Source of the DNA: Bradyrhizobium septentrionale
Lineage (GTDB): Bacteria; Pseudomonadota; Alphaproteobacteria; Rhizobiales; Xanthobacteraceae
Direction of reading: 5' to 3'
NCBI RefSeq assembly: GCF_011516645.4
Contig: NZ_CP088285.1
Coordinates: 8,760,501-8,824,500 of the forward strand
Length of the DNA: 64,000 nucleotides
Shown: positions 32,838-41,306 of the stretch, one piece after another
Layout of the letters: every line of letters begins with the position of its first letter
Position numbering within the stretch: position 1 is the stretch's first letter
Notes under the pieces: generated by a model
What the model was told of the DNA's origin: nothing
The model's database searches: none
What the model saw: only the letters and a program-made list of their open reading frames with translations
Position numbers and translations under genes: made by a program

Positions 32838-34541
32838 ATGTCGCGGCCGCCATCCGTCATCCGGCAAACGATCGTCACCCCGATCATCCTGATCGTGGTG
32901 CTGCTGGCCATGACGGCCCTGACCTATCAGTTCGGCAGCCGCGCCTTCAACCGCACCGCGATCGAAATGTTCATCAACATCATGGTGGTGGTCGGGCTTT
33001 ACGCCTTTATCGGCAATTCCGGCCTGCTGTCATTCGGGCATATCAGCTTCATGTGCCTCGGCGCCTACATGACGGCTTGGCTGGCGATCCCGCCTGTCAT
33101 GAAATCGATCACGCTCAAGGGATTGCCGGCCTGGCTGCTGCACACGCAATTGCCGATGTGGATCGCGACGCCGATCTCCGGTGCATTCGCGGCGCTATTT
33201 GCACTGATCGTCGGGCGCATCATCATGCGGCTCTCGGGGATTGCCGCATCGATCGCCACCTTCGGCCTGCTCGGCGTCGTCAACAACGTCTATTCGAACT
33301 GGGACTCGGTCACCGGCGGACAGGGTTCGATCGTCGGAATTCCCCCGACCATGAACGTCTGGGTCGGGTGGCTCGGCGCCGCGGTCGCCATCGCAATCGC
33401 CTATCTCTACTCGGTGTCGCGCTCCGGGCTCGCGCTGCGCGCCGCGCGCGACGAGGCTGTCGCCGCCAGCGCCTCCGGGGTCGATATCGTGCGTGAACGG
33501 CTGGTCGCCTTCGTGGTCAGCGCCTTCATCATCGGTCTCGCAGGTGCGCTCTATGCGCACTTCCTGAGCATCGTCAATCCCGGCTCGTTCTACCTGCGCA
33601 CCACCTTCATCGCGCTGTCGATGCTGGTGGTCGGCGGCATGTACAGCCTCAGCGGCGCGGTTTCCGGTGTGGTCGCGATGTCGGTGCTGATCGAGCTGTT
33701 TCGCAACCTCGAAAGGGGCTTCAGCGTCGGCGGCCTGACCGTGGCGCTGCCGAACGGCGCCCAAGAGATCGCGATCGGCATCATCACCATCGTCATCCTG
33801 ATCTATCTGCCGAGCGGCCTGACCCGCAACCGGGAATTCACATGGCGCGGCTGGCCGCTGCAGCGGCGCCTCGCACCGCCGGTACAGGGTGCGCGCGCCT
33901 ACATTGCCGTCGCCGGCGGCATCGACGTGCCGCTGGTTCTCGGCTCGCGCTCGACCTACGCGCTCGGCGCGCTCGGCGGCTTCAAGGGACGCAAGCTCGA
34001 GGCCGGCGATGAATTGCCGGTCGGTGCATCGGCAGCGCCGGCCAAGGAAGGCCGCACCATCGCCAAGGAGTTGCGCGGGCTGCCGGCGGGAATGCCGACG
34101 GAGCTGCGCGCCATGCCGGGACTCTATTGGCACCGCCTCACCGAGGCGGCTGGCAGCGGTTTCTTCTCCGACACCTGGAAGGTCGCACCGGAAGCGGATC
34201 GGATCGGCTACCGCTTCAAGGGCGGCAAGCCGCTCGCATTCGTTCCGCGCGAGCCGCCGTTCGGGGCAGGCTCCGATCCCTCCAACATCACCGACGCCTG
34301 CTATCCCTACGGCTCGATCCAGGTGCCCGGCGGCACCGAACCGATTGTGTTGCACCGCGATGCGGTTTCCGGCGGCGGCTATTTCATGGTCGGCACTGTC
34401 ATTGCGGCTGATATGGACCTGATCGGCCAGTTGCAACCCAACACGCCGGTCAAGTTCGTCCAGGTCGGGATGGATCAGGCGCTTGCCGCACGCCATGACC
34501 GCGCCGGACTCTTGGCGCGGCTGCGCAGTTCCCTGGCGTGA
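32838..34541 (+). CDS. LivM-type ABC permease fused to a C-terminal AHS2 (PxpC/KipA) half-domain
   Basis: A 567-residue fusion in one frame. Residues 1-340 are a LivM permease (FIGNSGLLSFGHISFMCLGA, then VVGGMYSLSGAVSGVV). From residue 351 the protein matches the second half of the AHS2 domain of PxpC/KipA (5-oxoprolinase subunit C, biotin-dependent carboxylase-like): GARAYIAVAGGIDVPLVLGS, YGSIQVPGGTEPIVLHRDAV, GTVIAADMDLIGQLQ. The first 100 or so residues usual in AHS2 proteins are missing and no start codon with a ribosome site separates the parts. The domain would lie on the cytoplasmic side if the last LivM helix ends inside. Hydantoinase A/B genes follow. Confidence 0.85.
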   Translation: MSRPPSVIRQTIVTPIILIVVLLAMTALTYQFGSRAFNRTAIEMFINIMVVVGLYAFIGNSGLLSFGHISFMCLGAYMTAWLAIPPVMKSITLKGLPAWLLHTQLPMWIATPISGAFAALFALIVGRIIMRLSGIAASIATFGLLGVVNNVYSNWDSVTGGQGSIVGIPPTMNVWVGWLGAAVAIAIAYLYSVSRSGLALRAARDEAVAASASGVDIVRERLVAFVVSAFIIGLAGALYAHFLSIVNPGSFYLRTTFIALSMLVVGGMYSLSGAVSGVVAMSVLIELFRNLERGFSVGGLTVALPNGAQEIAIGIITIVILIYLPSGLTRNREFTWRGWPLQRRLAPPVQGARAYIAVAGGIDVPLVLGSRSTYALGALGGFKGRKLEAGDELPVGASAAPAKEGRTIAKELRGLPAGMPTELRAMPGLYWHRLTEAAGSGFFSDTWKVAPEADRIGYRFKGGKPLAFVPREPPFGAGSDPSNITDACYPYGSIQVPGGTEPIVLHRDAVSGGGYFMVGTVIAADMDLIGQLQPNTPVKFVQVGMDQALAARHDRAGLLARLRSSLA

Positions 34542-34825
34542 TAGCGCCGAGGCTACTCTGACAACGCGCAGCGTGTCGGACGGAGTCCGTTCGGCACGCT
34601 TGCCTGCGCGGCAGATGTCGTCATTCTGTGCGTCCGGCGCGCGATCCGATCGCGCAGCGCGCGGAACATGACAAGAGCCTATCTCCCGCGTTCGGGCACG
34701 GGAGTTGCAAGGGAATAGCAAGAAGGAAAGTCGCAGGCGCTGCGACGGGCCGACGGTCAACACCGGAACGGTCCGCGCCAGCAGATAAGACAAGATCACA
34801 GTCGACGGCAGTGACGGAGCGCAAG

Positions 34826-35785
34826 ATGCAGACCACTTACGCGACCAACGACATTCCCGTGCCGCAACGCCGGCAATACTGGCAGCAAGTCGTTTCCGAC
34901 ATCTACTTCTCGCTCGACCTTCGCTTCCTCGGAGGGCACGACTTCAACGGCAGTCTGGGCGCCTGGTCGCTCGGGCCGCTTTCGGTCTCCCGCAACGTGT
35001 CGGACGGCCTGCTCTACAAGCGGCACGAGCGCCATCTGCTCAATGAACGGGAAGAGTGTTTCCTGATCACGGTGCCGGAACTCGCGGAAATCCGCTTCGC
35101 GCAGGACGGCAAGGAGGTGCTGTGCCGGCCGGGTGCGTTCCTGATCGAGCGCAGCCATTTGCCGTACGAGTTCAGCCACCGCGATCCGACGGCGCTGTGG
35201 GTGCTGAAAGTCCCGAGCGCCGTGCTGAAGGCGCGGATCTCCCGTCCCGAGCGATTGGCGACCCTGCAATTCGACTGCACCCGCAGCGTCGGCGGACTGT
35301 TCGTCGATACGTTGCGCCTTGCCGGGGAACGCATCGAAGAGATGGACGAGCCGGCGCGAGCCATGATGGGCCGGCACCTGATCGATCTCTTGGCGATGGC
35401 GGTCGAGTCCGACGAGCGCGTGCTGGCCGGGCATTCGTCGACGATCCGCAACGCCCATCTGCATCGCTGCGAGCACTTCATCCGCACTCGCCTCGACGAC
35501 ATGCGGCTGACGCCGCAGATGGTGGCGGACGCCTGCGGCATCTCGCTCAGATATCTGCACCAGCTATTTGAAAGCGAAGGCATCACCGTCAGCACCTACG
35601 TTCGCACTCAGCGCCTGGCGATGTGCGATGCCATGCTGCGCGATCCGCAGTGCCGCAAGAGCATCTCGGAGATCGCCTATCACTGGGGATTCGGCGACCA
35701 GGCCCAGTTCAGCCGCAACTACCGCAGCCGCTTCGGCTGCACGCCGAGCGAGGCGCGGGCTGCATCGCGCACGGCGCGTCCCTGA
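34826..35785 (+). CDS. AraC family transcriptional regulator
   Basis: A 319-residue regulator of the type with an AraC-binding-like sensory domain (residues 1-200) and a C-terminal AraC helix-turn-helix pair at about 210-312 (ACGISLRYLHQLFESEGITV, ISEIAYHWGFGDQAQFSRNY). It sits between the transporter operon and the hydantoinase genes, on their strand, and probably controls one or both. The start at 34826 is chosen by the CGGAG before it; the frame remains open upstream to 34628. Confidence 0.9.
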   Translation: MQTTYATNDIPVPQRRQYWQQVVSDIYFSLDLRFLGGHDFNGSLGAWSLGPLSVSRNVSDGLLYKRHERHLLNEREECFLITVPELAEIRFAQDGKEVLCRPGAFLIERSHLPYEFSHRDPTALWVLKVPSAVLKARISRPERLATLQFDCTRSVGGLFVDTLRLAGERIEEMDEPARAMMGRHLIDLLAMAVESDERVLAGHSSTIRNAHLHRCEHFIRTRLDDMRLTPQMVADACGISLRYLHQLFESEGITVSTYVRTQRLAMCDAMLRDPQCRKSISEIAYHWGFGDQAQFSRNYRSRFGCTPSEARAASRTARP

Positions 35786-36037
35786 CACCTCGCCACCCTC
35801 CTCCCGTTCCAGCTTGAACGTGCGTTAGGCAGCCAGCAATTCAACGCCTCGTGCTCTCCAGCGCAAATCTTCCTGCGCTGAGCGTCAAGAGCTGAGCCGG
35901 CGGCCTGCCTACAATCCTCGCGACATCTGCGGAAATCCGCCGGTCGAACCGATCGTCTGTGCCAGCCGGATCATCGATCCGGCGCGCGCAGCCGCGTCGC
36001 GACCTCGTCCGGCCCGGGCTCGAAAGGAAGTCGTATC

Positions 36038-38062
36038 GTGCAGAACCTTCGCGTTGCCGTCGACGTCGGCGGCACCTTCACCGACATCTGCATCATGGAC
36101 GAGGCTTCAGGCCTCATCCGCATCGAGAAGACGGCAACGACGCGCGATCCCATCGAGGGCATCATGGGCGGCGTCTCCAAGGCCGGTATCGACCTGTCCA
36201 AGGTCGCGCTGTTCTCACACGGCACCACGGTCGCGACCAATGCCCTGATCACGCGGCGGCTGCCGCGCACCGCGGTCGTGACCACGCAGGGATTCCGCGA
36301 CGTCATCGAGATCCGACGCGCCAACAAGGAAGACCTCTGGGACACCTACAAGGACGTGGTCAAGCCCTACGTGCCGCGGCGTGACCGGCTGACCGTCCCC
36401 GAACGCATCGATGCGGCCGGCAAGGTGATAGAGCCGCTCGATGTCGACGCCGCGCGCGAGGTTGCGCGCATCCTCAAGCGCCGCGGCGTTGCCGCGATCG
36501 CGGTCTGTTTCATGAACGCCTATCTCAACGGCGCGAACGAGCGCGCGATGCGCGACATCCTGCTCAAGGAAATGCCCGATATTCCGGTATCGATCTCCTC
36601 GCAGGTGCTGCCGGAAATCTTCGAGCACGAACGCTTCTCGACCACGGTCGCCAATGCCGTCGTGAGCCCGGTGGTCGTCAGCTACACCACCAGGCTCGGC
36701 GACCGGCTCGCCGATGAAGGCTATACCCGCGATCTGCTGCTGCTGCACACCGGCGGCGGCGTCATGACGCCGGCGAGCGTCAAGGATTTCGCCGCACGCC
36801 TGGCCGGCTCCGGAATTGCCGCGGGCGCCATCGCCAGCCGCTACATTGCCGGGCTGTGCGGCTTTCCCAATTCCATCGGCCTCGACATGGGCGGCACCTC
36901 GACCGACGTGTCGCTGGCCTATGAAGGCCAGTCGCGCATCACCAAGGACTGGTACATCGAGTTCGGCTATCCGATCCGCTTTGCCTCGATCGAGGTGCTG
37001 ACCATCGGCGCCGGCGGCGGATCGCTGGCCTGGACCGATCCGGCGGGCTCCCTGCGCAACGGACCGCAATCGGCCGGCGCCCATCCGGGACCGGCCTGCT
37101 ACGGCAACGGCAATACCCAGCCGACCAACACCGACGCCAACGTCACGATGGGCCGGCTCGGCACCAGCCTCGCCGGCGGCAAGGTGACGCTCGATCCCGA
37201 GCTCGCCCACCAGGCGGTCGAGGATGGCGTCGCAAAACCGTTCGGCCTCGGCCTGCACGAGGCGGCGGACGCCATCCTCAAGGTCGCGAACGCCAACATG
37301 TCGGATGCGGTGCGGCTGATCTCGATCAGCCGCGGCTACGACCCGCGCGATTTCGCGCTGGTGGCGTTCGGCGGCGCCGGTGCCCTGCACGGCGTCGACG
37401 TCGCACGCGAACTCGCGATCCCCGTCGTGATCGTGCCGCCGAATCCCGGCGTCACCTCGGCGCTCGGCTGCCTGTTGGTCGACATGCAGCACGACTTCTC
37501 GCAAAGCTGCATGGTCGGCGCCGATGAAGCCGATTCCGCCGACATCGAGGCGCAATTCGCCGTCCTGGAAAAGGAAGCGCTCGCGCGCTTGACGCACGAG
37601 GGCGTCGCTGCGCAGGACATCGTGCTGCAGCGGTCGATCGACATGATGTATCGCGGCCAGTGGCGCTCGCTCGCGGTCAGCGCGCCGCGGCCGATCGGCC
37701 CGATCAGCGATCTCGTCCAGAGCTTCCACGCCGAGCACAAGCGTGAATACAATTTCCGCCGGGACGACTCGCCGGTCAGTTTCTTCCGCCTCAATTTGAA
37801 GGCCATCGGCGTCGTCCCCAAGGCCGAATTCGCCGTGCACAAGGCCACCGGGGCGATCCCGGAGCCGGTCGATCGGCGCCGGGTCTGGTTCGACGGCAAC
37901 GGCCTCGACACGCCGGTCTATCAGCGCGACGACCTGCCCTGCGGTTTCAGCTTTCAGGGCCCCGCGATCATCGAACAGGTCGACGCCACCACGGTGATGC
38001 CGCCCGGCGCCAGCGCCGAGGTCGACAAATACCTCAACATCATCATTCGCGTGAAGGAGTGA
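36038..38062 (+). CDS. hyuA: Hydantoinase/oxoprolinase subunit A
   Basis: A 674-residue protein of the HyuA/oxoprolinase-A family, which with HyuB opens cyclic amides such as hydantoins or 5-oxoproline in an ATP-dependent way. The ATPase-type motifs are VAVDVGGTFTDICI at the N-terminus and GLDMGGTSTDVSLAYEG in the middle. The start is GTG with GAAAGGAAG eight bases upstream. hyuB begins four bases after the stop. The substrate is unknown; the family also includes acetone and acetophenone carboxylase subunits. Confidence 0.92.
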   Translation: MQNLRVAVDVGGTFTDICIMDEASGLIRIEKTATTRDPIEGIMGGVSKAGIDLSKVALFSHGTTVATNALITRRLPRTAVVTTQGFRDVIEIRRANKEDLWDTYKDVVKPYVPRRDRLTVPERIDAAGKVIEPLDVDAAREVARILKRRGVAAIAVCFMNAYLNGANERAMRDILLKEMPDIPVSISSQVLPEIFEHERFSTTVANAVVSPVVVSYTTRLGDRLADEGYTRDLLLLHTGGGVMTPASVKDFAARLAGSGIAAGAIASRYIAGLCGFPNSIGLDMGGTSTDVSLAYEGQSRITKDWYIEFGYPIRFASIEVLTIGAGGGSLAWTDPAGSLRNGPQSAGAHPGPACYGNGNTQPTNTDANVTMGRLGTSLAGGKVTLDPELAHQAVEDGVAKPFGLGLHEAADAILKVANANMSDAVRLISISRGYDPRDFALVAFGGAGALHGVDVARELAIPVVIVPPNPGVTSALGCLLVDMQHDFSQSCMVGADEADSADIEAQFAVLEKEALARLTHEGVAAQDIVLQRSIDMMYRGQWRSLAVSAPRPIGPISDLVQSFHAEHKREYNFRRDDSPVSFFRLNLKAIGVVPKAEFAVHKATGAIPEPVDRRRVWFDGNGLDTPVYQRDDLPCGFSFQGPAIIEQVDATTVMPPGASAEVDKYLNIIIRVKE

Positions 38063-38066
38063 TCCG

Positions 38067-40028
38067 ATGGCCGGAGATCTTGCGCTCGACCCCGTCACGT
38101 TCGAAGTGCTGAAGAATTCCTTCATCACCAGCGTCGACCAGATGGGCGAGCAGGTCTTAAGGACCTGCTACTCCTTCGTGATCTACAACCGCGACTTCTC
38201 GAGCGCCCTGCACGACGCCATGGGCGAATGCGCAGCGCAGGGCAATCAGGACATCGCCGTTCATGTCGGCACGCTGCATTTCACCTGCAAGGACGTCATG
38301 CGCCACTTCGAAGGTGACATGCACGAAGGCGACGTGTTTGCGATCAACGACCCCTATGCCGGCGGCACGCATTTCTCCGATGTGCGTCTGATCCGGCCGA
38401 TCTTTGCCGACGGCAAGATCATCGCCTTCAGCCAGTCCAACGGGCATTGGTCCGACGTCGGCGGCAGCGTGCCGGGCTCGTTCGACGTCGCCGCCCGCGA
38501 GATGTTCCGCGAGGGGCTGCGCATCACGCCGATCCGCCTGTTCGACAAGGGACGCTTCTGCAAGGACGTCGCGCATCTGATCGCCTCCAACACCCGCGAT
38601 CCGGCGTCGATCATCGGCGACATCCAGGCACAGGCCGAGGCGACCGCGGTCTGCGAGCGGGAGATCCTGCGCCTCGTCACCAAATACGGCCGCGACACCG
38701 TCGAGACCGGGCTCGCCGCGGTGCAGGACTATGTCGAGCGCTCGGCACGCCAGAGGATCGCAGCGCTGCCCGACGGCGAATGGGAGACCGTCGACTTCAT
38801 CGACCGCGACCCCGCCGGCGGCGAAGGCATGATCCCGATCAAGATCAAGATGACGATCAAGGGCGACCGCGCGATCTACGATTTCACCGGAAGCCATCCG
38901 ACCATCGGCTCGATCTACAATTCGGCCTTCGGGGCGACCTTCTCGGCGGTCGCGGCCGGCATGAAGACCTTCTTCCCCGATCTGCCGCTCAACTCCGGTT
39001 TCTACCGCTGCTTCGACATCATCGCGCCGGAGGGCTCGATCGTCGATGCCAAATGGCCGATCGCGGTCACCGGCTTCCTGATGCCGTTCGAGAAGATCAT
39101 GAACTCGATCTACGAGATGTGGTCGAAGCTGATGCCGGAGCGCGCGCTCGCCTGCGCCTTCAACCTGGAATATCTGCTGACCGGCGGCCTCGACGCCCGC
39201 AGCTCCGACAAGCCGATCTTCATGTTCTACGACTGGCTGCCGGGCGGCTGGGGCGGGCGCAACGGCAAGGACGGCAGCAACGTCACCACCGCCTGCTTCG
39301 GAACCGGGTTGATGTCGCAGCCGGTCGAAGGCCAGGAGCGGGCCAACCCGATCCTGACCACGAAGTGCGAGATCCTCACCGACTCGCCCGGGCCCGGCAA
39401 ATGGCGCGGCGGCGCCGGGGTCGAGAAGGTGTCGCGCATGTTGCAGGCGGAGAAGACCGTGATCTCCTACATCTGCGACCGCGAGCGCGCCGTCGTCTGG
39501 GGCATCGAGGGCGGCCTGCCATCGATGCCGCACGGCCTGACCTTGCAGCGGGCCGGCAGCAAAGCCGAGGAACGGCTTGGCTCGATCTTCTCCGACGTTC
39601 CGATCGGCGAAGGCGACGTATTCTCGCGGCCGACCGCAGGCGGCGGCGGCTTCGGCGACCCGCTCGAGCGCGATCCGCGCCTCGTGATCGAAGACATCAA
39701 GGACGATTACATCTCGGTTGCGCGCGCCGCCAAGGATTATGGCGTGGTGGTACAGATCGTCGATGCCGAGCTTTGCGAATACGAGGTCGACAAGGCCGCG
39801 ACCGATGCGCTGCGCGCCCGGATCAGGCGCGAGCGCGTCGCCAACGTGCGCCTCGATCCGGAACTCGTGGCCCAGCGCTACCGCAGCGGTGCGCTCGACG
39901 CGCTCGATGTGATCCGCCAGCACGCCGTGATCCTCGACTGGGGCAGCGGCGCCCTGCTTCCCGAATCCACCCGTCAGTTCCGCGAGGCGTTCGAGCGGCG
40001 CTCGGTCGCCAACTGGGCTGCGGACTGA
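38067..40028 (+). CDS. hyuB: Hydantoinase/oxoprolinase subunit B
   Basis: A 653-residue protein of the HyuB family. Marks include MGEQVLRTCYSFVIYNRDFS, INDPYAGGTHFSDV (metal-binding region), FSQSNGHWSDVGGSVPGSF and, near the C-terminus, GGGGFGDPLERDP. It partners HyuA, four bases upstream. Together with the preceding transporter carrying an oxoprolinase-like domain it suggests breakdown of a cyclic amide taken up from outside. Confidence 0.92.
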   Translation: MAGDLALDPVTFEVLKNSFITSVDQMGEQVLRTCYSFVIYNRDFSSALHDAMGECAAQGNQDIAVHVGTLHFTCKDVMRHFEGDMHEGDVFAINDPYAGGTHFSDVRLIRPIFADGKIIAFSQSNGHWSDVGGSVPGSFDVAAREMFREGLRITPIRLFDKGRFCKDVAHLIASNTRDPASIIGDIQAQAEATAVCEREILRLVTKYGRDTVETGLAAVQDYVERSARQRIAALPDGEWETVDFIDRDPAGGEGMIPIKIKMTIKGDRAIYDFTGSHPTIGSIYNSAFGATFSAVAAGMKTFFPDLPLNSGFYRCFDIIAPEGSIVDAKWPIAVTGFLMPFEKIMNSIYEMWSKLMPERALACAFNLEYLLTGGLDARSSDKPIFMFYDWLPGGWGGRNGKDGSNVTTACFGTGLMSQPVEGQERANPILTTKCEILTDSPGPGKWRGGAGVEKVSRMLQAEKTVISYICDRERAVVWGIEGGLPSMPHGLTLQRAGSKAEERLGSIFSDVPIGEGDVFSRPTAGGGGFGDPLERDPRLVIEDIKDDYISVARAAKDYGVVVQIVDAELCEYEVDKAATDALRARIRRERVANVRLDPELVAQRYRSGALDALDVIRQHAVILDWGSGALLPESTRQFREAFERRSVANWAAD

Positions 40029-40107
40029 TCCGACCGGATACCGCGCCGCCGATCGGCGGCACGGCGCGTGCATGCCTCACCTTCAAATCGAACAACGAGG
40101 ACAGACC

Positions 40108-41214
40108 ATGACCAACCATCCCGCCAATCGGATACGACCGATCCGCTCCACCCTCGGCATTATCACGAGCCTTACCGTTACGAGTTTTGCGCTTGCCGCC
40201 GCGATCACGCCGGCGTCGGCCGACACGCCGTGGTTTCCGATGAAGGTCTACGACGCTTCGTCCGGCACCCCGAAGCCGGCGGAGTATACGCCGCTGCCGA
40301 AGGCCGAGAAGCCCTACAAGCTCTGCGTGCTGTTCCCGCACATGAAGGACAGTTTCTGGGTCGCGGTCGCCTACGGCATCGTGAAGCAGGCTGAGACCAT
40401 GAACGTCAACATGACGCTGTATGAAGCCGGCGGCTACGAGAACCTTCCCAAGCAGCTCTCGCAATTCGATGACTGCATGGCGGGCGGGCCGGACGCGATC
40501 ATCGTCGGCGCTATCTCCGGCGCGGGCCTCAGCAAGAAATTCGAGGAGGCGAAGGCCAAGGGCGTGCCGGTCGTGGGGGTCACCAACCCGCTGCCGCCCA
40601 ACGCCCTGCCCGCAGCCAACTATGTCGACTTTGTCGCCATGGGAGAGGTCACCGGCGAAGGCCTGCTCGCGCAGACCAAGTCCGGCGACAAGCTCAACAT
40701 CGTCACGTTCCCCGGTCCGGCCGGCTCGGGCTGGGCGGAATCGTTCAACGAGGGCTTCAAGAAGGCGGTCGCCAAGAACGCGAACGCCAAGATCCTGGCC
40801 GAGAAGTTCGGCGACTCCGGCGTCGCGGTGCAGCTTCAGCTCATCCAGGATGCGCTGCAGGCCTACCCGAGCATGAACGTGATCTGGGGCACCGCTCCCA
40901 CCGCTGAAGCCGCGATCGGCGCAGTCGCCGAAGCCGGACGAAATGATCTGAAGATCGTGTCGTCCTATGAAAACCAGGCAATGCTCGACGCGCTCAACCG
41001 CGGCGACATCCTCGCCTTCGCAACCCAGTATCCAGTCGGCGAAGGCGCGATCGCAATCGACCAGGCTGTGCGTCTCATCGAGAAGAAGCCGGTGATGGCG
41101 CTCGTGCAGCCGATCGCGGCAGTGATCGACAAGACCACCGTCCCGAAATTGCAGATGGACCTCGTGCTGGCGCCGGCAAGCTGGAAGCCGGTCTATTCGG
41201 TCAAGGCCAAGTAA
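40108..41214 (+). CDS. TorT-like periplasmic binding protein of an ABC transporter
   Basis: A 368-residue exported protein with a signal peptide ending near PASADT. It resembles TorT (YKLCVLFPHMKDSFWVAVAY, TLYEAGGYENLPKQLSQFDD), a branch of the ribose-type binding fold. In E. coli TorT is a sensor for the TorS kinase, but here the next genes are an RbsA-type ATPase and two permeases, so it should be the binding component of an importer. The ATG at 40108 follows ACGAGGAC. It is followed by a large hairpin before the ATPase gene. Confidence 0.85.
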   Translation: MTNHPANRIRPIRSTLGIITSLTVTSFALAAAITPASADTPWFPMKVYDASSGTPKPAEYTPLPKAEKPYKLCVLFPHMKDSFWVAVAYGIVKQAETMNVNMTLYEAGGYENLPKQLSQFDDCMAGGPDAIIVGAISGAGLSKKFEEAKAKGVPVVGVTNPLPPNALPAANYVDFVAMGEVTGEGLLAQTKSGDKLNIVTFPGPAGSGWAESFNEGFKKAVAKNANAKILAEKFGDSGVAVQLQLIQDALQAYPSMNVIWGTAPTAEAAIGAVAEAGRNDLKIVSSYENQAMLDALNRGDILAFATQYPVGEGAIAIDQAVRLIEKKPVMALVQPIAAVIDKTTVPKLQMDLVLAPASWKPVYSVKAK

Positions 41215-41239
41215 GCAGCAAGTAGGCGCCAAGTAAGCC

Positions 41240-41288
41240 CCGGCAACGCCTCGCGGGCGGGAGCGCAATGCTCTCGCCTGCTTGCCGG
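41240..41288 (+). promoter_or_regulatory. Large stem-loop between binding protein and ATPase genes
   Basis: Outer stem CCGGCAA / TTGCCGG and inner stem GGCGGGAG / CTCTCGCC (one G-T pair) around a 7-base loop. Such structures after a binding-protein gene shield its mRNA and lower expression of downstream transporter genes. There is no T tract. Confidence 0.6.
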
Positions 41289-41306
41289 ACCTGGACGGAG
41301 AAGCAG

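Noticed and set aside
36215..38128. A 637-codon minus-strand frame opposite hyuA
   Set aside because: The sequence is Arg/Gly/Asp-rich with no motifs, and hyuA on the other strand is certain.
38157..40073. A 638-codon minus-strand frame opposite hyuB
   Set aside because: Same reason: antisense of a recognised gene in GC-rich DNA.
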